From: Bretschneidera sinensis
Taxonomy: Eukaryota; Streptophyta; Magnoliopsida; Brassicales; Akaniaceae
NCBI GenBank assembly: GCA_023935145.1
Contig: CM043697.1
Span: 44,102,501-44,166,500, forward strand
DNA: 64,000 bases
Direction: 5' to 3'
How positions within the stretch are numbered: position 1 is the stretch's first letter; every line of letters starts with the position of its first letter. Below, one piece after another: positions 1-11,866 of the stretch. The notes under the pieces are model-generated. The model was given only the letters and a program-made list of their open reading frames with translations. It did no database searches and was not told the origin of the DNA. Made by a program: the position numbers and the translations under genes.

Positions 1-206
1 TCTGTGCTTTATAGTGAGAACAAGTATCAACATAGAAAAATTAATTAGGGCCCAAAAGTTATAAGTTGAATGAAAATTCATTGTGATTTATGAGCAAACA
101 ATGACTTATTTATTTCATTTTTGGAACTCAGACTATGAATACATTGAGTTTATCACTTTCAAATGCTCGTACCAGTTTGAGAGTCATAATAATGTTTCTC
201 TTCCAG

Positions 207-604
207 GTGCTCAAGTATGGAACTGCTCTTGGAAGATCAGTTGATCTCACACGATTTGATGGGTACGAAGAACTTATTTGTGAGCTCGACTGGATGTTTG
301 ACTTCAAAGGAAGCTTAATTGATGGGAGTAGTGAGTGGCATGTAGCCTACACAGATGATGAAGGGGACATGATGCTAATTGGAGATTATCCTTGGCAGTT
401 AAGTGTCCAAACCCATATTTTGGTTTCTCAAAAAGAAATGTTCTTGGTTATTCTAGTGTTAACTTTCGCTAATGGACAAGCTGCACTAATTTGGTGATAT
501 CTTGTTATACATGCAGGGAATTCCAGTACATGGTGCGAAGGATGTTAATATGCCCTAACGAAGACATTGACAAGCTGAACCGAAGCTTACTAAATTCAGG
601 CTAA
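207..604 (+). CDS. Auxin response factor, C-terminal PB1 domain (last two exons, 5' part outside window)
   Basis: These are the last two exons of an auxin response factor, a nuclear transcription factor that binds auxin response elements and pairs with Aux/IAA repressors through a C-terminal PB1 domain. Exon 207-397 starts after TTCCAG and ends before a GT; exon 517-604 follows ATGCAG and ends at TAA 602-604. The two exons join within one Gln codon (PW-Q-EF). The PB1 signature is complete: a lysine in VLKYGTALGRSVDL, then the acidic patch YTDDEGDMMLIGD followed by PW. The usual GDDPW reads GDYPW here, so one acidic residue is missing. The tail (CPNEDIDKLN) most resembles the ARF1/ARF2/ARF9 repressor group, but the subgroup is uncertain. 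The DNA-binding and middle domains lie left of the window. Confidence 0.9.
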
Positions 605-1650
605 ATCCAATCTCTTTTTTCAAGCTATGCAAATGCAGTTTCATGTTTCAGATAAAAATGTTTCAAATGTTGTTCTCAAGACCTTCCTCTTTTTTGTTGT
701 TGGTTTTCTTTCTTTTTCCCTTTTTTAAAGTGAATCTGTAAAATGCTATACATATCGTACATGCAAGTGCAGCCATGGACATAATATAAATGCAACTATA
801 TGTTCTTTGTAGAAAGGTAGTATCTTCAAATATTTGGGAGGTAGCAAAAGAAGAAAAGAAAGATAATTTGGTCTTTATAAGCAGTTTGAGTTTGTTGAGA
901 ATTTCCTCTATGCATTGGTAAATTGATAAATTGACAATACAAATTATGATCAAATAATAGTTACTCCATTTGAGGGGCTTAGTTGTGATTTATTGATTTG
1001 TATTCTGAAATACAAGCACGTGATTAAACACAAAATTTACACGTGTATTTACAAATGATTCAGAGCATATGAAATGTATTTTTCTTTTAATTTAATATTT
1101 AAAAAATATGAAAATTAAAGAATTGTAATTCTTTCGTATTCCTATAAGTCATAATTTTTTAAATTGAGAGAATTAAAGACAGAAAGTGAAAATGATAAAA
1201 TATGAGACTGTCTATTTGTTTTCATTTTATCTTTTTATGAAAGGTATGTTATTTGCATTTTCTTTCTTTTTTTTATTTTTTTTCCATTTTCCTATTTGGA
1301 CAATTTCCTTCTGAATTTGATTCACTATTAAACACATTAAAAAAAAATCAACCATTCTTATTTTTTATATAATTATCTATTATTTTATTTTTCTTACCCA
1401 CAAAACGAAAAAAAAAAAAACAAAACAAATGAAGGTAAGGAGTAAAGACTGAAACATCGCCGTATGTCTTATTCAGGGTATCCGAAGCTCTTATCCAAAA
1501 TCATTGACAGAGGTCACAGAAACATGATCTCACCCGTCAGTTACCCAGTTTTCTCCCGCTTTTCCTTTCCCGCCATCGACGACTTTCCTCCAAATGTATC
1601 TGAGAAAATTAACAAAATCTGAGAAGGAAATTTCAAAAGTAGCATAGACA
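605..1650. other. Intergenic, AT-rich
   Basis: This stretch holds the 3' UTR of the auxin response factor and the promoter and leader of the next gene. It is AT-rich with several A/T homopolymer runs (around 1270-1290 and 1408-1420). No convincing gene or RNA was seen; the reverse-strand ORFs at 1530-1820 are shadows of the leader and first exon of the next gene. Confidence 0.6.
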
Positions 1651-3835
1651 ATGAAGTACTTAGTTTCCTCTCTTGCAGCCACAACCATCCCAAACAGGAA
1701 CAATATCCTTTGCTCAATAACACAAGGCAGTCGCATAATCGGGACACCTGCCCTTAATTTCCCAGTCACCTCTCCATCAGTTCCCCCACTAAAAGGACCC
1801 CAACATTCACGCTCACCCACTATTCTAAAATCTCAGTCTGCTTCAAACCCACAAAGCAATGAACAAGAAGAAGAAGAAGAAGAAGAAGACCCAGAATTCC
1901 TAGTTCAAGACCTTAGGGTCCCAGACCACTGGTTGCTCCCTTCCAAGGCCTTGGAGGTATCATTTTCATAAAATCTGATTTGTTCATAGGTGATTTTTTA
2001 CAATTCTGTTTTGGGTTATCACTTTGCCAGGTTATAGGCTTATAGCTTAATTTAGAAATTATGTGCGACTATTTTTGAAACGTGATGCCAATTTGCAAAA
2101 AGTACGCTAGTAATTTAGATCCGTTGATTGAATGTGATACTATGAAATCCTTCAATGCACATTCTGTTGTAGTAAAATAATGTTTTTTTTTCCTTCTGCC
2201 ATTTTTTTGGGAAATGGCTGCTTGAGATTAATAGTAATTAGTGATGCGATGTTCTCATTTTGGAATTTGTTTGATCATAAATATCGTTTATGTGGTGAAT
2301 GGTGGTGATGTTTCATTGCTCAATGTTAATTTCATGACTATTGAACGAGGCCCGCTGAACTGTTGAAACCCAATTTTGGGAAGAAACTTGGGCTTGAAGA
2401 GTACCAATGGGTTTTGATTCCAACACACTGTATATATTTCTTTCACCAATCCAATTTTTCACATGGGATTGAATATTCCCATCAATTGAGTTTCTTCCTC
2501 TTAAATTCAATGTAACTCACGAATGCGAAACCTTTTTCTTGAGCTGGTTTTGATGTCTACTCTTTTGAAGTGTTTGGCATTTCTTTAGAATTTCTTTTCA
2601 AATGATCAGATTATCAAATTAGAATCAGCCATAAACTGTTTATTTCTTAGAATGGAAAATTATCAATTAGGATGTTTACTGAATTTACCAGAATGACTTC
2701 GTTAAAGGCTTACTGGAGGTTCTCAATCATTCAAAACTTCAAGGAAGCTGCACTTCTTCATGAGCATCTTGCTTGGTTGTTTAGTGTGCTATTTTCATTT
2801 TTCTTCTGTATGCTTGATATGTGTGTGTATTGTTGTATGCACGTTTATTGAGCAGTTGAACTGGCATCTGCTTTTCAGTTCCTTTATCAAACTAGCCTAA
2901 TCTAAAACCAGAGCGTTTAAATAGAAATGGCAGCATGCATGGATGAGGTAAACTTGGTTATGTTCATTTTCTTTATTAAAATACTCTAAATCAGAGCATT
3001 TGTCAACCATAAACTTTGTTTAAATTAGAAAAACTCCATATGAACTTGGTGACTTCTTGCCTCTGGACTACACCTGCCCCCTAACTGCCATAGTGATAGT
3101 CCAGGTGCGGCAACACTGATGACTTATGGACTTTTAGAACGTCTGCATAAAATTTACGCACCATTTCTTTTCATAAAGATAAATGCCTGACATCAGCATC
3201 GCTTGCATTCTGTGAACTGCAAGAATTATGTTTGTGTTCCTCTATCACCTTACAGGTGTCTCAGCTGTGAGATTATCTTTGATATTGGTTCATAGGCAGT
3301 CCAACCTTGAAGTAATGTGAATTGTGGTTAAGTAGGTTTACTAGTGGGAAATCCGATAATGTCTGTAAGATGATTCTGATCATAGTTGATAGTACTATGT
3401 GCTTTTTTTTTTCTTTTCCTTTTTCCAGTTTTGGGTGGGGTTAGGGAAGCGCGGGAGGTGGTTTGCACTGTGCAAGCAGGCACTTGTATTTGGATTTTGG
3501 AAAGAAAATTCACTATGTATCAATCAGTTGCTTTAGTACCTCCTTGTAGCGTGTATGACACTTCGAGTATTCTGCAGGAATCAGAATGGCTCAGGGTTAC
3601 TCTGCATAAATGGTTGGACGATGAGTATATCCCAGAGGCAACCAATGTGGAGATCAGTAAGGTTGCTGCCCGCTCATACTATGAATCATTGCTAGCGAAA
3701 CAAACGGATCTGGGCGAGATTTTGTTGAAGATGGCAAGAGAGTTGGAATCTATTTCCTATCAAGACAGCTTTCACGGGGCATTCTCATCGGCAAATGCCG
3801 CAGTGAACTTAATCGTTGAGCGAATAGTAGTTTGA
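1651..3835 (+). CDS. Conserved plant protein of unknown function, probably plastid-targeted (2 exons, 187 aa)
   Basis: Exon 1 is 1651-1956 and exon 2 is 3578-3835; the intron (GT at 1957, AG at 3576-3577) falls between two codons. The N-terminus (MKYLVSSLAATTIPNRN) is rich in Ser, Thr and Arg and poor in acidic residues, like a chloroplast transit peptide. It is followed by a low-complexity acidic run at about residues 71-79, coded by a GAA repeat. The conserved core runs from DLRVPDHWLLPSKALEESEWL to the C-terminus (TNVEISKVAARSYYESL, KQTDLGEILLKMARELES), and is mostly helical with a family-typical FHGAFSSANAAVNLI end. I recognise it as a conserved angiosperm family, probably the At4g03150 type judging from its neighbours, but its function is unknown to me. 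It is convergent with the SDR gene downstream. Confidence 0.82.
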
Positions 3836-6800
3836 TCCTCTTGAAGGTTTGGAAACAATTACCCTCTATGTTACTGGCTAAATCTGTTGTTGGCTGTAGT
3901 TCTTATATAGTTACTTGCTCATGTGTGTCTTTCTCCCAGACATTCTTGATCTTCTTCCACTCATCTGGTTTCTCCAATCTAACGATGATCACAGGCATTC
4001 TTGTATGCTGAGTTAAAATAACACAATGGAGTATGCTCTCCTTATTTTGTACCAATAGCTGTAGTTTAAAGTTGTAGACATAATTTTGGATGCGCACATA
4101 TCCCAATTATGTGATATTTTATGGATTTCAAGTGCAACTTGAATAGGCTTTCTGTGAAGTTATGGCATAATGGTGCTAATAATTATGGCATCATGTCTAA
4201 TAACTTTCATTAGTATCAAGAATTATTGGTTCCATTATTATGCCAACTGCCAGGTGCTTTTATACATGGAAAAAACACAGGGATTTCTATCTGATTACCT
4301 TCTTGCGTTTTATTACTTGTTTCAAATTCCTTGCAGTTTAAATTGCAGCAATTTAAACTTTATATTTTACTTATGTCTCAAATTAATCTCGCCGTTCAAA
4401 TTGTATCAATTTACCCTTTTATTGTTTATGACAATCTCCAGTAGGTGTTTTATTTGGACCGTCAATAAAAAAGTCAGAATTTTTCATACACATATGTCGC
4501 AACCTCACTTATTCTGTAAATTGGAGAAGTAGCAATTGACTAATTTGCCCTTTTATAAAAAAAATATTTAACAAAAACAATCAAATTTTTTTTGTTGATT
4601 GCCCAAATAAAATATTTATTGAAGATTGCCATTAAATGCAAGAAATAAATTGATAATTGCAAGAATTAATTTGAAATAGTAAAGTATAAAAGATAAACTG
4701 TAAAGACCACTTTAAGACAGAGAAATGCCCGGCAATCAAATTAAAACCCAAAACATACATTGTTATCGAACTTAGTTTTCTTTGAAGTATTTTATGGTCC
4801 TTCAAATGCAATAAAAAAGGGTATGTTTTATAATGCTTTTAAGATTTACTTAAAAGTGGGACTTTATGTTTCATTAGATACATTTTCAGGTAAAACAATA
4901 CATTTTTCGATAAAAACATTGATATTCGATGATAAATCAATATATTTTGTGGTAAAAAAGAAAAACTACCGAATGTATCAAGGAGCTAACAAATCAACCC
5001 CACCAGAAGAGTTCAACGTTGTCATCAGAGGGTGTTTCCAATACTCATCTTCAAACTGTCACAATGTCATGTCTCTTTCCCAACTTACTTCTGCCTCTGG
5101 TTTATCTCGCCATTGCACAAAATAATAAGTTCGTCTGTTTTTCTTGCTCATGCCTTGAGTTTAATGAGCCAAAATCTTCTCTAAGTTTTACCACCAAATG
5201 TAAAGTTTTTACCATTAAATATATTGTTTTACTAAAAAATGTAGTACTAAAACATGATGGCTCACTTTTGAAGTGAGTTATAGTAGTATGGAAAAGTTGT
5301 AGCTAATAAACTATAGTCATCTTTTGTTTATGTGTATATGTATGGATTCAAAATTGATTTCTATAGCTTGATAAAGGGTAATTCTAGAGCTGATCATCAA
5401 CTCGTTAGCTCGTCCGTAGTTTTTACTGGTTTGAACAAAAAAATTGATCTTTTTTTATTATTGGGATATTGATCAATAAATCATGTTTGAGTAAAATTTA
5501 AGCTCGATTTAAAAATAAATCGAACTCGAAAATTAAAAAATACGACAGGTCGGTCAAACCTGACCCACTTAAATATATCATATTTTAATGATTTATAGAT
5601 TAAATAATATACACTCCATTTAACGTGTGATGTTAGTATTAAAATTTTTATATTATAATATTTCATGCAATGAAAAAATAAAAACACAACAATTTAGAGT
5701 AAGATTTTTTTTTATTCTTTACGCATAGTAATGTATTTTCAGTTAACATAGAGTGAAAAAATGAAAATTTTAAATTTGATGAAGGGGATTGAAATTGACC
5801 TAACTTATTAAGGTCATATTTGAATAAAACTTAAAACTTGAATTTTTAGACCGGAGCGAACCGAACCATATATTTGGAACTTAAATTTTAATGTAACTCC
5901 AACCAGAACCCAACTTTGATAAGATAAAGGTTTATGGACCACATGAGAATAGGGATATATATTGTTTGAAAATAGCTACCACACGATTCAAGGACATCGT
6001 TAGGTTTTGAGACGATGAGTGGATTGTGGACCAAACATGCATGTTTAGTTCCACCAATATTGGACAGTGTTTTTATGAGTGTTCCTGAAATTCATTCGGG
6101 GTGCGTTCAGAGACGGAACGAAGCAAAAACGCCTCGAGCACTTGAAATTAGTTATTTTTTTCGGAGTATTTGTTTTTTTTGCTTGGAGCGTATGCCCCGT
6201 GAAGTTTTTTTAAAAAACTTGAAAAAAATACAAGTTAAAGACTCAAACTCATGACTTAATGAGTGTCATAAGTCTTAACTACTAAATTAGTGTTTTTGTC
6301 ATATTAGTACACTTCATAAATATATAATACATGTTATCTAGTTTTATAATAATTACAAATTATTTAATTAATTACTTACAAGTTACAACAATATAGAAAT
6401 ATAAATTATACTTCATATAATTTATATATAAATATATATTAATATTTATAAAATTATAATTATCACAGAAAATTAGTAAAATATTAAATTTTGATAAAAA
6501 TTAATTAATTAATTAATTATTTTTATTTTTTATTCTAATTAATTAATTAATATTATTTTATTAAAATTCTGAAAAGACCCAACATATTTAAAAGACTAGT
6601 GTTCCAAAGCTTCCCCCAATGCTTTCACCGGATATTGGATCTTCAATCTTTGTAAACTCAAATATCCTTAAAAAGTTTCATCCATCTTCGTAAGTTGTAA
6701 AACCAGCAGACATATTTACTGTGAAAAAGAGGCAAACAACAACTAACGTATTTTTTTTAGCATCCAGTTGGCATTACTCGTTTTCTATTAGTATTATTTA

Positions 6801-7694
6801 TTATTTTATAATTTGGATTTTCTTCGTTTTAAAATTGAAATCGAATTAAGTCAAACACAGAGGTAGGAGCCATTGTGGTGAGTGGAGTTGAGATGTTCAT
6901 TAGGCAGGCCCTTGGTCAATTTCGACTCTTCACTTGTGGCTTAGGTACAAATCTTACAGACTTACTCCTAAACTGATTCATTAGTTTAATCAAAGTGAAA
7001 TATATCAGAGCTTTGTTTTCTGTCAATATTTTCCTGCAAATTCGTTTTTCTAAAAAAGATTTGGCTTCAACAAAACTGACTTTTACCCTTTTTGTCATTT
7101 TACTTGCTAATGCTTTGCAGCTCCAGAAGACTTCATACGCAGCTTGTTTTAGAGCAATTCTGATCATAACACTACTATGCTGATAATGGTTTGCGAGAAT
7201 TCATTCACATTTTTCTCCTGGGTGTTTGACGAATTAAATCCGTGAAGCACCTTTACATTAACATCAATTATGGAGCTTAAACTCCAGCACGCAAGCCTGC
7301 ACATCCAAATTCATGGCTCATAAAATTGTAATTAAGGTTTTGTTAAACTTCTCAGAATGGTTGCAGGATTTTGCATAGTATTAATTGTCTCCAAGGAAGG
7401 TAAAGTGCCTTGAAAATTTCCCTATGGTTGTGTATTTGTGTGTGCAAGTAACAAACAGTTCTTCACTACATTGCTGTATGCCAAACAAACAAATTGTAGA
7501 TTCTTACTTCTGGATAAACTACTACTTCTTAACCCAGGCTCTTCGACTATCAATGATCAAAATCTATATTTGGCCTAATATGGTCTCTCTCTCTCTTTCA
7601 TATTAAGGACTGCACTAAGATAAAAATAGGCTAACCTGGATTCTGCTTTCCATTATTATTATGTCCTTTCAAACAGCATTTAACAATGAAATTC
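3836..7694. other. Intergenic region, AT-rich, with a candidate MITE
   Basis: This holds the 3' ends of the two convergent flanking genes. An inverted-repeat element at about 4840-5285 is listed separately. Around 6300-6540 there is a very AT-rich tract with repeated TTAA units (6503-6520), related to a tract at 10480-10710. No ORF here shows recognisable protein similarity. Confidence 0.6.
4840..5285. mobile_element. Candidate MITE with long imperfect terminal inverted repeats
   Basis: The left arm (about 4849-4965) and the reverse complement of the right arm (about 5180-5277) share blocks in the same order: ACTTAAAAGTGGG / ACTTCAAAAGTGAG, then ATACATTTTC / CTACATTTTT, then GTAAAACAATACATTT / GTAAAACAATATATTT, then GTGGTAAAA. 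This is what a short non-autonomous DNA transposon or a large hairpin would look like. No clear target duplication was found and there is no coding capacity, so the superfamily is open. Confidence 0.45.
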
Positions 7695-9824
7695 TTATTG
7701 CACCTGATCTGGTGCAGGGAATCCCAAAGTCTTAAATGATGTGAAACCTCCATCCACAACTAAATTATGCCCGCTGACATACTTAGCATCATCTGATGCC
7801 AGATAGAGTGCAGCATTAGCTATGTCACCAGGTTCACAATTAGTTCCCTCTAAGACACCAGAATTTTGTACTATTTGAATCAGTCGAGGAGCATCAATAC
7901 CCATGTAAATTTGACTCATTTCTTCCATCACAAATGGAGTTGGAATGGCGAAAGGGGAAATGCAATTGACCCGGATTCCATATGCGCATAACTCTGAAGC
8001 CAAACACCTAACAATTCCTATAACAGCAGATTTGGAGACACTGTATGTGTGCTGTGATAGTCCACCCATCACTCCTGTTACACTGGCAGTGCAGAGAATG
8101 GATCCAGTTCTACGAGGGATCATCACACGCGCTGCATGTTTGATCCCAGCCATTACTCCACGAACGTTGATGTTCATTGTCCGGTCAAAAACTGCAAGGT
8201 CAAGATCCACAATGCTTGGGGGACTTTTGCAGGCTACACCTGCATTGTTGTACATGATGTCAAGTTGACTATGTTTAGAGACAGTAAAATCAACAGCATC
8301 GGAGATATCTGATTCTTTAGACACATCACAGGCGATGAAAGTGGCGTTGGATCCAAGTTCTACTGCAATTTCTTTGCCAAGTTTGTGTTGAATATCGGCA
8401 ATAACAACTTTGGCACCATTGTTGATGAACTTTTCTGCAGTTTCTTTGCCAATGCCACTTGCTGCTCCAGTTATCAGAGCTACCTTGCCTTCTAACTTCC
8501 TTTATTACATCACATAACAACAGCATGATTTAATTACTATGTGAACAATCCAGGACAATCTAAACAGAACACAGAACAGAAACATAAAAGAGTACCTAAC
8601 AAATGAACTATGAGCAAACTAACAGAAACACCTAATGCTCCATCATATTTAATTGTATGCAGTTTATCAAAATTGGCAATTTATTACTCAGTATTTGTTT
8701 TCATAATTCTGAAGGAGTTCACAAATTTAGTAAATTCAATTGAAAGACAGAGTAATGGATAAAAATGCAAAGGATAGAGATTAGAGGGCTGCCAAGTACT
8801 GTCAAACTAGAAGAAAACATGCAAGGAGAAGCTGCCAAGTAACAAATGGACAGACTCAAGTGTTAAATTTCTAACAGCTTCAGTATTAAATTCAACTAAA
8901 TAGCCACTGCTAAAGTCAAGGATAACCTTCAAATTCTCACATTAAGTAGAACTTATTGTATTGCAACATTTAAAGGGCGGGAATTACAATAACTTTTTTA
9001 AGAAAGTGATCCTCTCAAGGAAAAATATCTGCAGAGCCAAGAGATGCATGTAGCAAATCTAGATACCACCACATCTAGCATGATCTCATGATGTTAGAGT
9101 TGATGTATATTTCAGGGATACAGATCTAAACTAAAAGAAGCTTCAGTGGTATTTATTGGAAAGTTCACAAGTAATGTTAGGACAACTTATGTTTTATTTA
9201 ATTAATTTTAGGGTCCAAGAAATCTCTCTGGGTAGACAATAACTTTTTCCCTAAACGTGTCGTCCACTAATATGCTTAACAAAGGGTTAACTTGATAAAG
9301 CATGACAATCCCATCATATAACCCTCCCCCCCCCAAAAAAAATAAAGGAAAAGGAAAATGAAATTGATGTAAAAAAAAGTAATGAAAAGGATGGTCAACT
9401 TTGACATACCTTCCAGTTTCTGTGGACAATCCCTTTATGAAGCTATTAGCAAGCAAAGCTCTTGAAATGGATCCATTTTTCCTGTTTATACAATAGTAAC
9501 AGTTAAGCTATTTTGATCTATATATACCATACCAAAGGAAAGCCCACCCCCCCAGGCAATGTTGTCTTTCTTGATATGCAAATGGCCAGCAACTCAAGTA
9601 ACACATAATTGCTCTAAGACTAGTTCAGACATTCAAACCAAGACCAAGATCTCTTCTTTTCAATACAAGTATCCTGCGGTGGCAATCTTGAAATCCTAAC
9701 CAAGTTTACCAGGTAAAAGAATGAAGAAAGAAAGAAAGACTGAAATTAAGAAGTGAAAGCAGTAGCTTCAAAAGAAAAAAAAATAGAAAGTTACAGAAAC
9801 ACACCTTAATCCAATCCTCAGCAT
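7695..9824 (-). CDS. Short-chain dehydrogenase/reductase, SDR110C-like (3 exons, 298 aa)
   Basis: This is an NAD(P)-dependent oxidoreductase with a Rossmann fold. Exons on the reverse strand are 9824-9805, 9481-9410 and 8499-7695; each junction restores an Arg codon (AG|G) and the total is 897 nt. All classical SDR motifs are present: TGAASGIG at residues 41-48 for cofactor binding, NNAG at 115-118, catalytic Asn142 in NINVRG, and Ser170-Tyr183-Lys187 with the expected spacing. The sequence after the nucleotide-binding core resembles secoisolariciresinol-dehydrogenase, xanthoxin-dehydrogenase and zerumbone-synthase type enzymes, but the substrate cannot be told. The first 31 residues (MLRIGLRKNGSISRALLANS...) have five Arg/Lys and no acid before Glu28, like a mitochondrial presequence. 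The ATG at 9824 sits in a 20-nt coding exon. An upstream GA-rich tract at about 9850-9885 probably lies in the leader. Confidence 0.9.
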
Positions 9825-10782
9825 CTTTCCTAGAAAAAGATGGCACCTGATCACAAAGAGAGAAAGTGATAGAGAGAGAGAAGGGCTGTGCTATTTTCAG
9901 CTGTTGCTGAGTTACGCCCACTAAAAAATGAGAGAGAAGCTTGGTTTTAAATTAAAATTGGCAGTAGATCAGCAACCACCCCAATTAAGTAATGACAGAA
10001 TATGCCCTTGCCAAGTTATTACTGGATAAAGATAAAAGTTATGTCGGGTGTACAACTTTGACATTTCAAGAAACAAATTATAAAATAAGTTTTTCAATGA
10101 TATTAATGAACATTTAAAATAATTATCAATGAATCTTTTAAATTAAAAAAATATCAAAAATTGTTATCACGTATCTAAGGTGGTTGTGATTGTACCACAT
10201 GACATGTTCGAAAGGGTAACGTTTTATTTCCACTGCAACAAGTTAAAAACAAAAGATCCTGCAGTGAAACCGATGGCTAAAAGACATTTACATGCGACAA
10301 CATAGTTGCCATTTCTGTCTCTCAAATCAACGGCTATAAGTGCGATGAAAAAAATGTTATTTGGCTTTGAAAAAGTTAAAAACTATTCTCTAAAGATAAG
10401 GCCATTGTCTAAATCAACTGGTATTTTGGATATTTTGACGAGACAAAACAATACAATATACAAAGACTCAAACTTATATTAAAATAAATATGTATATAAA
10501 TTTTAATCATTAAAATAATTGTTTTTAATAAAATGTTATTGTGTTTTTTAAATATTTATTATATATTATCTGATTTAATAATAACTACAGATTACTTAAT
10601 TAATCACTTATAAATTAAAATAATATAAAAATAAAAAATATATATTAATATTTATAAAATTATAATTATAATTTATATGCTCTAAAAAATTAATAAAAAT
10701 ATATGTTAATTTGAATTTAACAAATTTTATTTTTTTTTACAATAGCTTGGTTTAAAAAGTAAAAAATAAAATGATTTAATTT
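9825..10782. other. SDR gene leader/promoter and AT-rich intergenic DNA
   Basis: A GA-rich tract near 9850-9885 probably belongs to the 5' UTR of the SDR gene. From about 10440 the DNA becomes extremely AT-rich and resembles the tract at 6300-6540. On the reverse strand, the T-rich sequence left of 10782 could serve as the polymerase III terminator of the adjacent tRNA. No gene was seen. Confidence 0.55.
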
Positions 10783-10854
10783 GGGGCATTCCGAGAATTG
10801 AACTCGGGACCTCTCGCACCCTAAGCGAGAATCATACCACTAGACCAAATGCCC
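10783..10854 (-). tRNA. tRNA-Pro (anticodon AGG)
   Basis: Read on the reverse strand, this 72-nt sequence folds into a full cloverleaf. The acceptor stem is GGGCATT/AATGCCC with discriminator C, and the D-arm carries GGTCTAGTGG. The anticodon stem CTCGC/GCGAG holds the loop TTAGGGT, so the anticodon is AGG (proline). The T-stem CCGAG/CTCGG holds TTCAATT. There is no intron and no encoded CCA, as expected for a nuclear plant tRNA. The A box and B box internal promoters are intact, so it is probably functional. Confidence 0.95.
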
Positions 10855-11473
10855 TATTTGTATTTCAAGTTGTATATAAATTTACTATAGTTAATATTAT
10901 TTTTAATTTCATTCCGCCATTTCTTTTCGATTTTGACACTAAACCGAAACGAAACACTCGTATACTTTGTTTCGTCTTCTATTTCGACCCGTTTCAATCT
11001 ATTTCGATTGAAATATCATATTCTGGTCAAAATATTAAAATCTTATTTTTTATATTTTTGAAAATTTAAGAGGTAATTTGAGAATTTTCATTATTTCTTT
11101 TTAATTGGGGATTGATGTTTAAATGATAATTGTCTTATTATATATTTTTAAAATATATATAATTTTAACAAAAGTTCAATTTGAATTTATATAAAAAAAA
11201 TTATAATTATTTTTTTAAAAAATTGGACAAAATTAATATATATATTTAAACGATGATTTTTTTTATAATTTATATTTATAATTATATTTTTTAAAATATA
11301 TATAATTTTATAAATACATATTTAAAAATACAAACGAATCCGAAACTATGCATAAACAGAATGAAACCAAATCATTTGATTTAAATAACTAAACTGAAAT
11401 ATTTCTTAACCCAAAATTGATTCAAGTGGGCAATGTTTCCCTCCCTGTTTTTTTAATTTCCCCTCAATTATAG
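10855..11473. other. AT-rich intergenic DNA
   Basis: No gene was seen. A short stretch around 10915-11030 repeats CGAAACGAAAC/TTTCGATT-like words and could be a worn repeat. The region ends at the TAGTA target duplication of the chromovirus. Confidence 0.5.
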
Positions 11474-11478
11474 TAGTA

Positions 11479-11849
11479 TGTTACACGCCCAAAATGCTTA
11501 AGTGAAGCAGGGTTGCGTAAGTTAGGGAATTACTTTAATTTTTAAAGGGTATTTTCAGTTATGCATGTTTTTAATTCAGTTGGGTCTAAACTAAGTCAAT
11601 CAGTTGTCCCAGTAATGGGTCATGGTTTGTTACGTGGGTTTTTTGTTAACGCACTAGTCCGTGCGAAGTGGGTCAGTTATTTCCTATAGCACTAGTCCGT
11701 GCGAAGTGGGTAAGTTATTTCCTATTTCTTTGCAAGCCTGTAAACGCCTATAAAAGGCCAGAGTATTATGAATGAAATTCATCAGTTTTGAATCTCATCT
11801 TGTCGAGTGCAACCTTGGAGTGACTGGCTACTCGAAATTGCAAGAATTT
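11479..11849 (+). repeat. 5' LTR of the chromovirus, 3'-truncated
   Basis: It aligns with the 3' LTR from TGTTACACG to GAATTT (11849) and then stops matching, so about 28 terminal nt are absent. A 38-bp unit starting GCACTAGTCCGTGCG is tandemly duplicated at 11651-11688 and from 11689; the 3' LTR has it once. A TATAAAA at about 11750, absent from the 3' LTR, probably marks the promoter. Confidence 0.85.
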
Positions 11850-11866
11850 CAGGGGAAGGGACTTTT

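Noticed and set aside
1530..1820. Two reverse-strand ORFs opposite the first exon of the 187-aa protein gene
   Set aside because: They are shadows of the leader and exon. The forward frame joins in phase to a conserved second exon.
7945..8268. Forward-strand 107-aa ORF inside the SDR gene
   Set aside because: It is antisense to the catalytic SDR exon, whose motifs are complete on the reverse strand.
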